This document shows positions 1-15,483 of a stretch of 64,000 nucleotides of DNA, in pieces (positions within the stretch are counted from its first letter, which is position 1; every line of letters begins with the position of its first letter). Source of the DNA: Albula goreensis (Eukaryota > Chordata > Actinopteri > Albuliformes > Albulidae); assembly GCA_022829145.1 (NCBI GenBank), contig CM040746.1, forward strand, positions 23,321,332 to 23,385,331, written 5' to 3'. The translations under genes were made by a program, and so were the position numbers. A model generated the notes under the pieces. The model ran no database searches and was not told the origin of the DNA. It saw only the letters and a program-made list of their open reading frames with translations.

Positions 1-8
1 ATAATAAA

Positions 9-44
<36 letters not shown>
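1..44. repeat. (AAT)n microsatellite
   Basis: Trinucleotide ATA/AAT run with one early irregularity, starting at the window edge, so its full length is not visible. Confidence 0.95.
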
Positions 45-2699
<2,655 letters not shown>

Positions 2700-2965
2700 G
2701 TGAAATAATTGTTGTTTTGCCAGGGTGAACACTGGGCAACTTCAGGCTGTGATGTCACAACTGGGCTAAATTAAAGTGCATGTCACTCACCCACAATTTG
2801 ACCAAGTCATGTGAATTAGGGCCACTCTGTTCTGCATGCTTATGCTTTGGAATGCAGTTTACGGCTTGAGGGGATGAGGGGGTTGTGCAATCCTTTGCAC
2901 TGTCAGCCAATCAGGGCTGTGGTTCATTAATATGAAGACATGAATGTGTCACACCCACACATACT
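2700..2965. promoter_or_regulatory. Candidate conserved non-coding element / enhancer
   Basis: Higher-complexity block than its flanks. It contains an NF-Y-type CCAAT box in ideal context (AGCCAATCAG, CCAAT at 2907-2911) followed by a TTAATATG homeodomain-like site, and a TGATGTCA CRE-like octamer near 2750. No TATA box or exon lies close by. This is a motif-content judgement only. Confidence 0.22.
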
Positions 2966-5393
2966 TTTCATTTAAGGAGAAGAAATATCTGCAGGGAAGT
3001 AAATTATTAAAATATGTCCTGATGATTTACTGTAAAATATTTATGATGAATGATTTCACATTTAAACTGGAATGACCATATCGGGCCCATAAACATCCCC
3101 AATACAGAGAGAAAACCTGGTGGAACTGTAATAGTATGGGCACCCATGTTTTGGGGGTCATTAGGTCGGATCACTGCATTGTAGAATAATAGATGAGGAA
3201 TACAATCTGATCAGATGGACCAAATAGTGTAAACATTCCCATATTTCAAGACAACATCCCAATACACAATCGTTAACATATTTAAAAGCTCTTTTTGAAG
3301 ACTAGGATGCACTTAATCACCTTTCATAGCCTCCTCAAACACCAGGTATAAGCATAATAGAACCTTTATGGGAAGGTCTGGAGTGTTAAATCTGGAGTAG
3401 ATGTCCTTCACCTTCTGTTTGTTTAAATGTATTTATTTATTTTTTTTCTCCAGTGAAAATGTTTTGCCTCACACAGCCACCCCATTTGAGGAAGAAGCAG
3501 CTGTGGACATGTGGATCCTCCAGTTCCGATGGAGATGAGCACTTGCTTCTTTACACACTGCAGCTAGACATTCCTTACTAAATCCTTAAATTAGCCAAAA
3601 AACATAATCAGCGTAACCCACCTTTTCTCCTGTGATGCCTGTAATGGCACAGCTGGGACATAAATGCTTCCTTCTCTCTTAAATTACTGGGTTCTTTTCT
3701 CCGTGAGGAATGGACAAATACCTCTCCAGAAGTTTTTCATTTGTATAACAGCGTTCTGTGAGTACTGAAAGAAAAAGGCATGCTAATCCCTTATTAGTTA
3801 CTACATAGGCAATTATAATTTTATTTTTCCATTAGTTTCACTTAAATGCATTGGAGTTCATTGGTGTTCACTCAAACATATGTTCAAATGTGAACATGTA
3901 GAACCCATTGCATTCATAAACCCATCCATAAACCTTAGCTTGACACTTGTGGGAAACTTTCTATACAGTTGTCTCTTGTCTTTTGTAAATCTTTTAATTT
4001 TATTCCATTTCATTTCCCAGACAAAAAAAAACATGTTAATAAGACTTTTGTTTTGAAACGATAAGAGACTGGGGACAGGATCAAACCAGGCCGTAAGTAA
4101 AATTTTGTTGATGAAAGTGGTGAAAGTGCATGGCATTTGGATAAATGTAAATAAAAGCAGTTTAGTAAATTGAGAAAAACACCATAATAAGTTGTCTGTA
4201 AACCTTTACCCAAGTTGTTAAGCCCAATAATAAATATTGCATCCAAACTAAAAAAAAGGAAAACACACTCTGAGGGTCAGTTCAGAACCGACAAGCCTTG
4301 TTTTACAAGCATGTTGAGCTCCTCTTAAAGATTCTAGTTTCTTTGTGTACCTGAAGATAAATTTCAAATATCAGGAGAGTCCCCAGTCTCTGGTCCTTTA
4401 AAATGTTTTTGACAATCCTTTATACATTTGAAATACACATTTTGTTTTACATTTTCTGGGCTAATAGGAATTTTAGACAATTTCTGAAAGGGAATGATTA
4501 TCTTGGCAGAAGTGAATACAGTGCACCCTCAGTATGCTGCTTTGCCTGTGTGAGCTACTGTTGAAATTAAACTCTCAGAGTGAGTCATTGGGAAAAAAGA
4601 ATAACACAATGGATCCTTTCATGAAGAATCCTTTCCATATTGTAGTCTTTAAATTGCCTTCTGCAGCACAATGTGCACAAGACATGCACAAGCTCACCAT
4701 CACATGCCTGCAAAATGCACAAGCGTCTTTAAAATTATCCTTATTTCTGTAGGTAAGCATACTAAAATATTGAATAGAAATGTGTCCCTTCGACGTGTTA
4801 GGTCATGAGAAAAGTGGAGAGACAATACACATATTATTGCTGCTATTTTATTGCCTTTCCCCTTGTGCAATTCAGGCTTCAAGACTAACAATGTTTAAGT
4901 ATATATAAATGTAGGTGTGTCAGGTGATGGAAATGGGGTTATTTTAAGGTCAAAATCATAGAAAGTGATTTTCTCCTGTTAATCATACTACTGATGTAAA
5001 CAGACACTTTACCTTTTTGACCTGAACTTCACCGTCTTAAAAACAAATCTTTGGTGCTAGCATGCAAACTCTGGTACAGTATTTCCAAAATTCTTTTAAA
5101 ATCAGCAAAACTACCATAAAAGCTGTATTAAAATCAGTACAATTTCATTCTGTGATGCATTTGGAGAAGTCATGTTGTCTTAGAAAACAACAATGGCTAT
5201 TCAGGAAGAGGATGCTTTCTGGCTCTCAGCTTCACCAATGGTGGATTTTTAAAAATTATATTGGATTGCACCAACATAAATGAGGTGACGTATTAAGATA
5301 TACCTAAATGGTCTGATATGCAATAGTGAACATGCAACTGTGGAACATTGCTTTAATACAAAAGTGATCTTTATTTAAATATGGAACCTGTTT
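2966..5393. other. Unique non-coding stretch, no gene seen
   Basis: AT-rich sequence without recognisable repeats. All open frames are under 95 codons and unrecognised. Confidence 0.5.
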
Positions 5394-5401
5394 GTCTAAA
5401 C

Positions 5402-5607
5402 CAGGGGTGTCAAACTCCAGTCCTGGAGGGCCGCAGTGTCTGCGGGTTTTTGTTCTTTCCTTTCGATTGGCAGCCATTTTAGGCCTTGGAAACCAGGTGT
5501 GTGGACTCTTTAGCCAACCAGTGATTTTAATTAATCAATTAAGTGCTAAAACACACCAAAAACCAGCTACCACTGCGGCCCTCCAGGACTGCAGTTTGAC
5601 ACCCCTG
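5402..5607. mobile_element. hAT-type MITE (non-autonomous DNA transposon)
   Basis: A complete 206-bp element. The terminal inverted repeats begin CAGGGGTGTCAAACT and match at 36 of the first 37 positions (only position 16 differs). It is flanked by an 8-bp target duplication, GTCTAAAC at 5394-5401 and GTCTAAAT at 5608-5615 (7 of 8 identical). An 8-bp duplication and a CAGGGGTG-type terminus are hAT hallmarks, and this terminus is abundant in fish genomes. The interior encodes nothing, so mobility would have needed a transposase supplied in trans. The near-identical arms suggest a fairly recent insertion. Confidence 0.93.
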
Positions 5608-5615
5608 GTCTAAAT

Positions 5616-6839
5616 ATATGAGCCATTTGTATAAGAGGTGTTCTGCCTTAAGGCATACCAACATACTGTACAAACATAAAAATGACTAGTGATACATAAC
5701 ATACCATACAATACGTTGTACAGAATATCTGGAGGGTGTCTTAGGTCAGCTCACAGCTGTCTCTGCTATAGATGAAGGACACATAAGTGCTATGGGTGAG
5801 TGACATGACAATGGGCAACACAATGTAAGTTTATTTTAATACAACATAAAAGGTTTCCCTATTCATCAATGTGGAGAGAAACATTAATCTCTTAAAAACC
5901 ATTGCCTACTTTTCATTCTCTCTTATTCACCCTTCTCAGTGGCACAGATCAAGTATGATGCAGCTAGGTAGCCAGTATTCAATAGGGGACTACCACAGCA
6001 AAACTGTGATGGGGTGACTCCATAAAAGTAAGACTATGTATAATGTAATTCGATAAAATATGTTTTGGGAGAAGTCTAAGAAAAGCATGATTATACCATA
6101 TATTCGCCAGCATTTATAAGAAGATACAATGGGATTGGCAGGACCAATTCAAAAAAGAAATTATGTAAAGTAAACCTCATGTCTAATTTTTTTAAATAAA
6201 ACTAAACAATGGAAGTTATGTTTGCATGTTGCATGATTTGTCAGCCTATTATCTTCAGTCACAGTGTGTTGTAGTGTTGATTTTTGGAAGGCCTGCCCAG
6301 TTGCAGCAAAGCACAACAATAACTGGAACAGATTTAGTTGGGGTTTTTTTCAAATAATTTTCTTACAGGGAATGGGGGAATTGGTTCGAGATTGGGGGTG
6401 CTGGTGCTCAGGATCGACAGGAATATTTAGCTTCTCATTATGAAATCTGGATCACAGAGCAGCTGTTCTGAAGTTTGGTTGGATGTGTACAGCTATATTC
6501 TGTATCTGTGTGACAGCAGAAACAGTGCAGGCATGCCTAAATCTACTTCTCACCCTTTATGCCCTTGGTAGCTTCCCTTATATCCTAGCTCATCATGGAC
6601 AAAGGATAGCTATAGCTGTTGGTATTAATGAAAGGCAGATGTGGCTTGTAGCAGCCCTTGCTTATTTCCCCTGCCTCATTGTTCCATGCGGAGTTGGGAC
6701 TTGAGTTCTCCATGGATACTGGAGTGCAGCAGTACTGCACTTTCCCAGTTGGGATCTTTCCATGGTTCTGTAGCATCTCTACAGGCAAAAGTAAGGATTC
6801 TTTACAAGGCCCTTGGTGTTGTAATGTGTTCATTTTCCA
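5616..6839. other. Unique non-coding stretch, no gene seen
   Basis: No gene recognised. A 73-codon frame at 6483-6704 (+) lies just upstream of the integrase-like relic and could be further decayed retroelement, but I see no diagnostic motif in it. Confidence 0.45.
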
Positions 6840-7262
6840 ATGAATAATTTACTGCCATATAGGGATGCACTTGACTGGCAAAGATGTTATCATGGGTTAT
6901 CACCCAATGTGCGGCAAAAGAACAACTTTTCACCAGTATATGAACACCATCAGCCCATTGATAGTCCATGGGCCTATGCAATTTCCACCATGTCTTGGTC
7001 CTCTCCTCAGCAGGGTGCATCATATTTTACAAAATGGTTTCATTTTGTTTCATTGGTGAATTTAATAAGAAACATAAGTAACAAACACCTGGACCTCCCC
7101 TCACCTCAGATCCCTCATCACCTCTTTGGCATACCAGCGATTCTAACTTCTGATAACATCAGGGGTTGCTGCAGCATACATAGTGGCTACTGCCCTAATT
7201 GCACAGTGCTTGCTTGTTTCATTCATTTCATTCAAGAAGGGAATGGGAAGGGAAAGGTGTGA
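6840..7262 (+). pseudogene. Degenerate LTR-retroelement integrase-like fragment
   Basis: A 140-codon frame whose middle resembles the catalytic core of Ty3/gypsy or retroviral-type integrases. Seen directly: PW at residues 43-44, then YFTKW at 62-66 (7023-7037), then FGIPAILTSDN at 96-106 (7125-7157). In the family these correspond to the segment before the first catalytic Asp, the D-x-F-[ST]-x-W stretch, and the FGIP..L.SDNG block with the second catalytic Asp. The 40-residue gap from FTKW to SDN is close to the roughly 36 usual in the family. The stretch between PW and FTKW is about 8 residues short, the first catalytic Asp is absent, and similarity fades after SDN, so it would be inactive. 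No reverse transcriptase, LTRs or tRNA primer site were found nearby. Chance resemblance is possible; the order and spacing of three motifs is the argument. Confidence 0.38.
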
Positions 7263-9594
7263 GCAAGACAAGGTTGTAGATAAGTAGGAAGCCAGGGGGA
7301 GGCTATTAATGGAGCTATAACTTCCTGAGGGTGACAGCAGGGTTAAACAGATAACATATTAACGTGATGTGTGCTGTCACACAGATGCCTTTGACCTGTG
7401 CTTCATTGTTTTCTTTGAAGCTGTAATGAGCCCAGGGTTGATGCAATCCAACAAGTACAATCTGCCGGGGTGAACAGAGGAGGAGACATGTGGTGGCTGA
7501 GAAGTGGAGAAACAGTGTAATTGAAAGTACCACCCAGGACTTCTGTCGTCCCCCCTGAGTCATTAGTCAAAAAGGAAGTGAGTGGAGTACATAACCCACC
7601 ACCCAGGTTTCCTTTTTGTGGCATATCTCTCGATAGGGAACTCCTATGGGTTATGACTAAGGCCCTGCTTTTTCATTGAACTATTTTTTTTTTCATTTAT
7701 GTAATTCAGTCAAAATCCACTTTATGTCTGGCTGCTCAAGTCAAAATGTATTATTATCTATGATTGAGCGATGATTACATAAAGATGGTGATAATGATAA
7801 TGGGCTTTTTTCCTGCTCTGTGTGAACAACTTTTGATTACTTGTATGTTGTCTTTGTACCGTAGACAAATAATGCAGTTATATTTAATTTTGAGAATGTG
7901 AAAAAGTGAGTAACATGAATTAGTATTAGTAGTATTGTTCAATAATGTTATATACTGGAGGTTTAGAATTTCTACCATTTTTGATTACAGAATTTTTTTC
8001 AAGTTTAAACTATTTACCAGTATTATTTAATGATTAGTTGTGAAATGAGATACCTTGCCAAAATATTTTGCAATGACAATGGTCGTTGCTGATGAAGTGT
8101 TTTTATGTAAAAAGGGCAACAAATAATGTAACCATCTCTGATTAACGAGTTGGGATAATTATTGATATCTATAACAGCATAGAGCAGGACTGGATCAAAG
8201 GCCTTCAGACACAGCTGCCCCCAACTCCCCAACAGGATTGGGCACGTCTGCAGGGTTCCAAAATTTGTGCTCTACCCCCAACTGGCATAATTTAATCAAT
8301 GCTCAGAGAAAATACAAATAACAGCTATACATGCCCATTAATTAAACTGTAGCAGCTTTAACTCATACAACTGACACATTCAAGGATGTGCATTTCTCCC
8401 AAACAAATTATTGAATTATGATCAAAATCACCAAGTGACGCTTGCAATACATGTTTTCTGAAAAAAATTAGCTTGGAAGAACTAAAAGTAATGGGTGTTT
8501 TGCACAGAAGTAAAAGGTAATTGTTTTAAGCACTCACCAGTAAATTCACTGTGACATTCTAATGGAAATACAGTCACTGAGGTTATTTGTATTCTGCAAT
8601 AGGATGATGCATTGTAATAGGAGCGATGCGGTGGGGTGTTCTGGCCACACAAATGACAGGCTATAAAAGCCATTTGGCCAAACGACAAAAACACTTGGGC
8701 CTATGTGACAAACTCATGTTCTCAATTAAGCAGCATTTTAGAGATCCACAAAATTACCTTGTGGTTATGTTCAGTTTCTTGGGTTACTGTTTTGCACTTG
8801 ATTGAAAAAAAATGTTTCAATTCACTGAAATAAGGTCAGAGTTCTGAAAGACAGCTACAGTGCTAATCAGGAGATACCCTTTTGTAGATTAAGGTAAAAT
8901 ACATTTTTGTATCACGGAGGAAAATGTGCTGATCTCTTTCCTCTCAAGGGGATGAGCACGTCAATCCTCCCCTGAAACATCACAATATTATAGAATATGA
9001 GGATCTCTAATCACTTGATGCCAAACATCAACATTGCATTACATTTTAAGTGCACATAGTCTGATGGCTCCATTCATTTATTGTAGTCTCTCTACAAGTT
9101 CCCCTGAAGTGACAAGTATACATCTGAATGGTCCAGATTTGTGAGTACCTCCATTCCTTCTACTCTGGCTGGCCTGCAGCACATATAGGCACACAATCAT
9201 TGATAGAATATGTCTTTCACCCATACAGAAGATAAAATAAATGGTTAGGGATAGTGAGAGGGGCTTTTTGCAAGGCTCAGATCAACACAGATACCCTTTC
9301 AGTAAGTCAAAGTTTTCAGAATAAACATTAATTTACTTGCAAGAATTATTTTAAAATGGTTAAAATAAAATGTTTATTTTCATTACAGTTGGGTGTTTTG
9401 ATTTTTTGCTAGAAATGTTTATAAAATGTATTTTTGTCATACCCACAGTGTTGACAATATTGGTACAGAGGGATTTTCATGTACATTCTATTTTTAAGAA
9501 GGCATAGAGCCAGTCATATATTTGACATTACCATAACACACTTACCATAAGCACCATAACAAAAGTATATTTCAACTACTATGCCTCACACCTC
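7263..9594. other. Unique non-coding stretch, no gene seen
   Basis: No transposon or gene recognised. A TATAAAAG match at 8662-8669 has no supporting promoter context. Confidence 0.5.
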
Positions 9595-9740
9595 AGTAAC
9601 ACCTTGTACTCCTACAGCACGTTCAAGCATGTGCATCTGGGTCCTCAGTGGTGGAATGATCTTCCTACCTCTGCCTAGTGCTGAATCTCCCATACCCTAC
9701 CATCTGGGTCCTCCCAACGTTCTCCGTATCTTCCCATATC
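9595..9740 (+). mobile_element. Possible LINE 3'-end relic (L2/CR1-like C-terminal motif)
   Basis: In the frame starting at 9643 the sequence reads PQWWNDLPTSA and then hits a stop. Reverse transcriptase proteins of fish LINEs of the L2/Maui type commonly end with a W-N-x-L-P motif followed by a basic FK..LKTHLF tail, and similar 'cctcagtggtggaatga' stretches are dispersed in fish genomes. Only about 150 bp is recognisable and it carries stops. No upstream reverse transcriptase motif is visible. Confidence 0.35.
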
Positions 9741-10846
9741 ACCACTTTTAATATTTTAACTTTTTGTAAGTACGTGCTTACTGTGACTATGACTGTTTAT
9801 TGAAGTTAAGAATTACAGTTCATTGCATGTGACTTTTACACTTTTTTCAAAATTATCCAGGAAATTATGCACTTCCTGTAAATCACTTTAAATGAAAAGC
9901 ATTTTAAAAAAATACTACAATGTGAATGTAGAAAAGGAGAGGCCATACAATTATTTAACAGAGCAATAGTCCACTAGAAGATATGGCCTGACTGCCATTT
10001 TGAGAGCTATGATTGCAATAAAACTGTGTTTACTCACAGAAGGTTAATCTAATAAAGACCTCTATGTAGATCAAAGTAGCCTTTGCTTATTGATACATAT
10101 GAATAACATAAGATGAGCTTCTTCGCTCCTTGAAGGTAAGTTTAAGAGAGCTTCTGTATGTAACCTTTTAGCCAATCTTTATTTATATTGAATTATAAAC
10201 CGTTAATTATAATTGTAAGCTTCAAAATGTCTTTTTTGAAGCATTCCTAATTTGGTTATCTGGCCTCGGTTGTCATGAAGGGTCATGAGTTAACTGGTTT
10301 AACAGGTGTTAATTATTACGTATCACTTAATTGGTCAATTAAAGCAGATGATTACAGAGCTTTTTGGGAAAAAATGGTTTCTGATGGGTGCAGTAGGATT
10401 TGAATAAAGCTAGCACAGAGAGCACTGCACAAGGAGAATAAGAAACAACATGGGAACATTATGATGGTGTAGACATCATAAATCTGGGTAGGATCACAAA
10501 TCCAATAACTGATGCAAAATCTTTTGTTCCAGATATTTCCTTAACCATCTGTTTGAGTATTTATTTAAATGTTCAATATAACATACATTTAAATGCTATG
10601 TTCTTTGATGTTTAAATAGCAGAAAAGTGGACGAGAACATACAATGTTTTATTTTATCACTAATGAGATTTTTATGACTCAGAATAAAGAGGACTTGAGG
10701 AAGAGAAGTTTCATGATTAACTAAAGATTAATTAATCATGATGTGAACTTACTGATATGTGTGAATGTTGAAGTAACACTTTTAAATGTAATTAAAATAC
10801 TATTTAAAAATCAAAACTGAAAACTGGCCCTGACAATTATGTTACA

Positions 10847-10849
<3 letters not shown>
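9741..10849. other. Unique non-coding stretch, no gene seen
   Basis: AT-rich sequence. A segment at 10280-10370 with repeated TTAATTGGTCAATTAA-like runs may be an old transposon interior, but no termini were found. Confidence 0.45.

Positions 10850-10885
<36 letters not shown>
10850..10885. repeat. (TG)18 microsatellite
   Basis: 36 bases of uninterrupted TG repeat. Confidence 0.97.
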
Positions 10886-10887
<2 letters not shown>

Positions 10888-11544
10888 AGAGACACAATAT
10901 GCCTAAAACATTATCTTTAAAGTGGGTCCCCACTTTAAAACAGTTTAGTCATGAATGTGCAGTACAATTTCACCAGCTTTTCTAGAAGCTGTTATGTTTT
11001 TAGTGCATATTTAAAGCTGCATTTTCACTATGGTAACATATTGCATGCACGTCTACTCAATATCCTGTGTGATATGTACAGCTGTTTGTTCCTAATCCTC
11101 ACCATGCATGCATTATGTTAATTGGGAAGCATATTCATTTGATTACTTACTGAACATCTCTGTCAGTCAGAAAAACTCAGTTTGTGCTTATACCTAAATT
11201 AATCATATTATTACCTCAGAAAGTTGTGTCAATACATAGACTACTGTTTAGAGGCATTGATCCTTCTGCATCCAGGCTGAACACATTTCTTAAGAACCAT
11301 GAGCCATGAGCCATATGGATCAGAACTTGTCCAGAATGGTGAGTCAAAAATTCTAGACCTAAACCCACTTGGGTCACAGCTATTCAGGGTCAAGTACACC
11401 CTTGAATACATTTACTTTTGAGAATACACATTAAGAAATAATATACGAAATACACACATAAGAAACAATATAATGTTATTAATAATATTATTAATTATTT
11501 TAATTATTTATTGCAATGATTAAATCATGTTTAATTTGTGTTGC
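10886..11544. other. Unique non-coding stretch, nothing recognised
   Basis: No open frame, repeat or RNA recognised. Confidence 0.5.
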
Positions 11545-11645
11545 AGCATAGTGGGGTGAGGAACTTTACAGAGACTTACGTTTAAATCCATGGGACCTGA
11601 ACCTAGGTCTCTGTATGACAGGCAGACCAATAGCTACAGCTCCAA
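11545..11645 (-). mobile_element. tRNA-derived SINE head relic
   Basis: On the minus strand this reads like the 5' part of a tRNA-derived SINE. There is an A-box-like stretch TAGCTATTGG (about 11626-11636) and, about 25 bases downstream, a B-box-like GGTTCAGGTCC (11593-11603) that matches GGTTCRANYCC at 10 of 11 positions. The A box is one base short and the arms do not pair as a cloverleaf, so it is not a tRNA gene. I cannot name the SINE family and see no clear 3' tail. Confidence 0.45.
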
Positions 11646-12465
11646 TATGAATATATTATTTGGTTTTCAGAGAGCAGACGAGGGTTGCAATCAGATGTTT
11701 ATCAAAAGGTTGGTAACAGATCCCATCTCTGACTAAGGGATCATACATTTCTTTTCATGAACAATTTTTCCAGCTAATGTTTAGTTTCTCAAATAACTGA
11801 CAGTAGCTTAATGTACTTTTAACAACCCCAAGGTTTAATGTATCCATTTAATGATGTAAAGTTTAACTTTAACTTTTTCTTGTTATCGTGTAGGATGTAG
11901 TACCTTTAGCTACTTGCTAGGAATCCCAGGAATTTAGGCCAAGAAGCTGGTGTTTTGTTTGTTAAAGAGTTGAACATATATCCATCTGCCAATATTATAG
12001 AGTTCTCATTAACACTGGGCCTTCAGTGAATCGTTACTTTTTTGTCCACTCTGTAATTTTGAATATTACTGCAAAAAATAACAGCCTTATTGACCCATAC
12101 ACAATTTTGAGTGCAGCACCATTAAATTAACTGTTTCTTTTTATTTTAGTCCTTGAAAAATATTTGCTTCAGTTGTTGGTTTCTATTCCTTGACATACAT
12201 TTGGGTTCTATAAAAATATGGAAACGCTCCATAAGTAGAATAGATTGATTATCTTTGTAATCAAGATAATTCAACTCCTATCCCTATTTTTGGAAAGATA
12301 ATATCTCTCTGATCTCAAACACAGGCTATGAAGAGTTCTGTTTTTAGTAATCTAAACATCTGTACCAGTTTCATTTCTTTCCTTTTTCATTTAATCTCTA
12401 ACTCTGTAGTTGTGAACATTCTGAGCATTATTAGCATAGGATTATACCGACATTTATACGATAAC
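11646..12465. other. Unique non-coding stretch, nothing recognised
   Basis: AT-rich, no recognisable feature. Confidence 0.5.
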
Positions 12466-12510
12466 AGAGAGGGAGAGAAAGAGAGATAGAAAGAGGGGGA
12501 AGAAGAGAGA
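12466..12510. repeat. GA-rich low-complexity purine tract
   Basis: About 45 bases of almost pure G and A (one T at 12487) made of AGAG and GGGG/AAAG units. Confidence 0.9.
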
Positions 12511-12716
12511 CCCACCTACTGTAGTGTTTACTGTCCCCTTGCCCTGGTAATCAAAATAGTAATTTATTTATAGTTGAATGTGAACATGACTTTATATCTG
12601 TTATTGATGGAGTAATCAGGGTTTAAAATTGGCTACTCATTTAAAAGCCTAAAAAAGGGCCAAAATTGAAGGATATCTACATAGGAAAATCTGAAAGCAT
12701 CATGTAAGGACATTGC

Positions 12717-12719
<3 letters not shown>

Positions 12720-12747
<28 letters not shown>
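12720..12747. repeat. (TG)14 microsatellite
   Basis: 28 bases of uninterrupted TG, followed by GAGAG. Confidence 0.97.
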
Positions 12748-14269
12748 AGAGGGTTTGTTTCCTTAACCAGAATATATACTAGAACAATTGACAGTACCCT
12801 GATTTTCATAAATTGGAAATACAAATTTATATAATCTGTTATTGATGGGTACACATTTTTCCCACAATTATCAGTCTCCTACTTTCACTATGACTGCAAC
12901 TGCATGCATCATGGTGACTGATGAATTAACAAAAATTATAAATGAAGCACATTAAACTGGCAGAGGCATTGATTATAACTGACACTGCCTAAAAAAGATT
13001 AACTGTACAAAATAAATAAAATACATGGACTTTCAGAATGTTGTGCAAAAGCATGACAGATGCCTTAAAGGCTAGCATGCAGTGAGTCTGACAGGATGTA
13101 ATATTAGGTATGCCAGATGTTTTGCTTGGAAGTGCATGACATTAAATACAGCCATATGAAGCTCTTCAGAGAGATGTTATTATACACTAGATTTTGTGTA
13201 CAATATAATATAAAAAGGTGCAGATAAAAGAAAAGGACATCTTTTGACTAACCTTTTCATTTGAATCCACAATGTTTCCATGCTAAAATAGTTTTACCCC
13301 CATGACTGTCTTATGTATGTTTGTTGTTGGAACATGCTAATCAGCAGCAAGTAAGTTATGTGTTTTAGGTCTTGGGGAGTAGAAGGAGCTTTTATGCAGT
13401 TTTGTGCATCATTACAATTAGCATTATACTGTTGTAGTGTTGAAGAGAGCTGAAGGCAAGAGTCTACAATCACTGTAGATAATTTTGGGGTTCTTGCTCC
13501 AAAGAAATAGGAAACACATTATATATCCAACCATTGAGAAGATAGTAAATAACAAAGATTGAAAAAAAAACAACAAAAAACAAAATCAAAGAAGCAGGCG
13601 ATATATCTTAACACTATATGCAATTTATCTGTGTAGAGCACTCACATTCATTTGTGCTTACTGAACTACTCTGCTATGCTTTTGGAGGGCTGCAGGCTGC
13701 AGTGTCAACAGGGATTCTCTCCAGCATCTGTAGGCTGCTCTGCAATAGTCCAGGAGGACAACCATTTCTGCAATGTTACTGAATCCTGGACCTTGACCAT
13801 CTGTTTTGATAGTTTGTTGTAAGGACTGGACACAATTGCATGTTGATTTTACCCTCTGCTAGACAACTCTACACATGTGCCAGCTGTGCAAATATAGATA
13901 AAATATGTATTAAATACACAACATCTACACAAGTAATTAATAATACTGAACATCATGAAATGAGTTAAATAGTTAAGGTTTGAGTAACAAAATATATTCT
14001 GTCTTACATTCATCACAGCACACCTGCAGACCGCTGAAATTCAGGGTCAAGACCAGCCATTGTGTTTGTAAGGCAAGGTAATTATATGGCTGATTATCTG
14101 GTATGCTGTGATGGGAAACAGGACATGTCTGCTTTCAGTGAAAATGTAAAATTAACTGTCTCAGGTTGGATGCAGTCTTTCAAAGCCTCTAGTATAAGCC
14201 TCTGGAAAAGGCAAAGCTATAGGATCCAAGCCCTTCTGGACTGGGTCTAAGAGACAGCTGAATGAACAA
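12748..14269. other. Unique non-coding stretch, no gene seen
   Basis: Nothing recognised. It is moderately complex around 13320-13480 with several AATTAG/ATTAGC motifs. Confidence 0.45.
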
Positions 14270-14480
14270 CCATTATATTTATTCCTCATTAAAAGTTTAT
14301 CAGCTGCTGTCACTGGAAAAGATTAAGAGGGCTTTCTCTCCAGCCTGCACATAGCTTATTTATTTTAAAATCATTTCCTGGAAGGTCCCGGCTTATCAGA
14401 TACAAAAACTCCCTTAGTCCGCACTACACTTTTCATTACTTACACAGAACAGAACCCAGTCAGCCACTTATTGCAGTTCT
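14270..14480. promoter_or_regulatory. Candidate conserved non-coding element
   Basis: A complex, mixed-composition block with two GATA-type TTATCAG sites (14297-14303 and 14393-14399). The first overlaps a CAGCTG E-box (14301-14306). This pairing is common in vertebrate enhancers, but conservation cannot be judged here. Confidence 0.25.
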
Positions 14481-15483
14481 CCATGTATCTAAATCATTTC
14501 AACTCCGGCATACCACCTTTCATTTTCAAATCAAAATTCTGCTTAGTCTAAGTGGATGTGTTGACAGGAAAATAATGGGATCTGTAGCACTTGCCTTTTT
14601 AATGTGATCATTTAAAATGACCACAGCCCATATTACTCTCACTGCTGTGGGGTACTCGATCTAAGGGTACATATTTTAATGGCAAAAACACCTCCCCCTC
14701 TATAACCTGTCCCTGGATAACTTGTGCTTTTGGTGTTAGCTCACATTTTAGCGATGCTCCAAAATGGAATGGGCATCATATATGACATATGCACACATAG
14801 TAGGTAATTCAGTTGTAACTGATTACTGCAAAAAATACTATCCATCTTGTGCTCTCAAAAACATTATCAACTTTGTCAAAAATGAGAAAAAGAAAGCATG
14901 TATGTTAGATATATTTGGCAACATTGACGGCATATACACGTTGTGAGTTAACAGGATGGTTCTTGATGTGTCATAGAAGATAAAGTATCAGTCAGGGGAT
15001 GCAGGAATAGGAAGAGCAGTTGGCCAAGGAGCTGATAACTTTTGACTACCCTGATTGATATTAACTGTTTTTAACACAGCTAATGAACAAATGTGTCCAT
15101 TAATATGTCAAACACCACATTACAACAGGTGTTTTATGTACAGGTAGTGTAATCCTTTTTTGTTCATTAGGACTCCATGCCCTAAAATGTTCATTTTCAC
15201 AGCACACCCAGAAATCACTGGCAACCGTCATTAAGAAGGTTGTCAAAGGCTGTACAAAATAAACAGCACAAATAATGAGCTATTTTCATGCTCAGGCATA
15301 CATGATGGGAAATTTATATTCTTTTTTTATTTGATTTATTCTTAAGAAGATTTAATGTGGACTTCCACAAGTTCCATGATACAAAAATGTGAAGACAAAT
15401 CAAATATATCACCTGCTACGATTAGGATAATAAACCAAAAGATCAAAACCACTAGAGGTTAACTAGCCAGGTAGTGGACACAA
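14481..15483. other. Unique non-coding stretch, nothing recognised
   Basis: No recognisable gene or repeat. Short frames of about 60 codons show no motif. Confidence 0.5.

Noticed and set aside
8650..8680. TATAAAAG box inside a short palindrome (GGCTATAAAAGCC)
   Set aside because: No initiator, CpG enrichment or downstream exon; TATA-like matches are frequent in AT-rich DNA.
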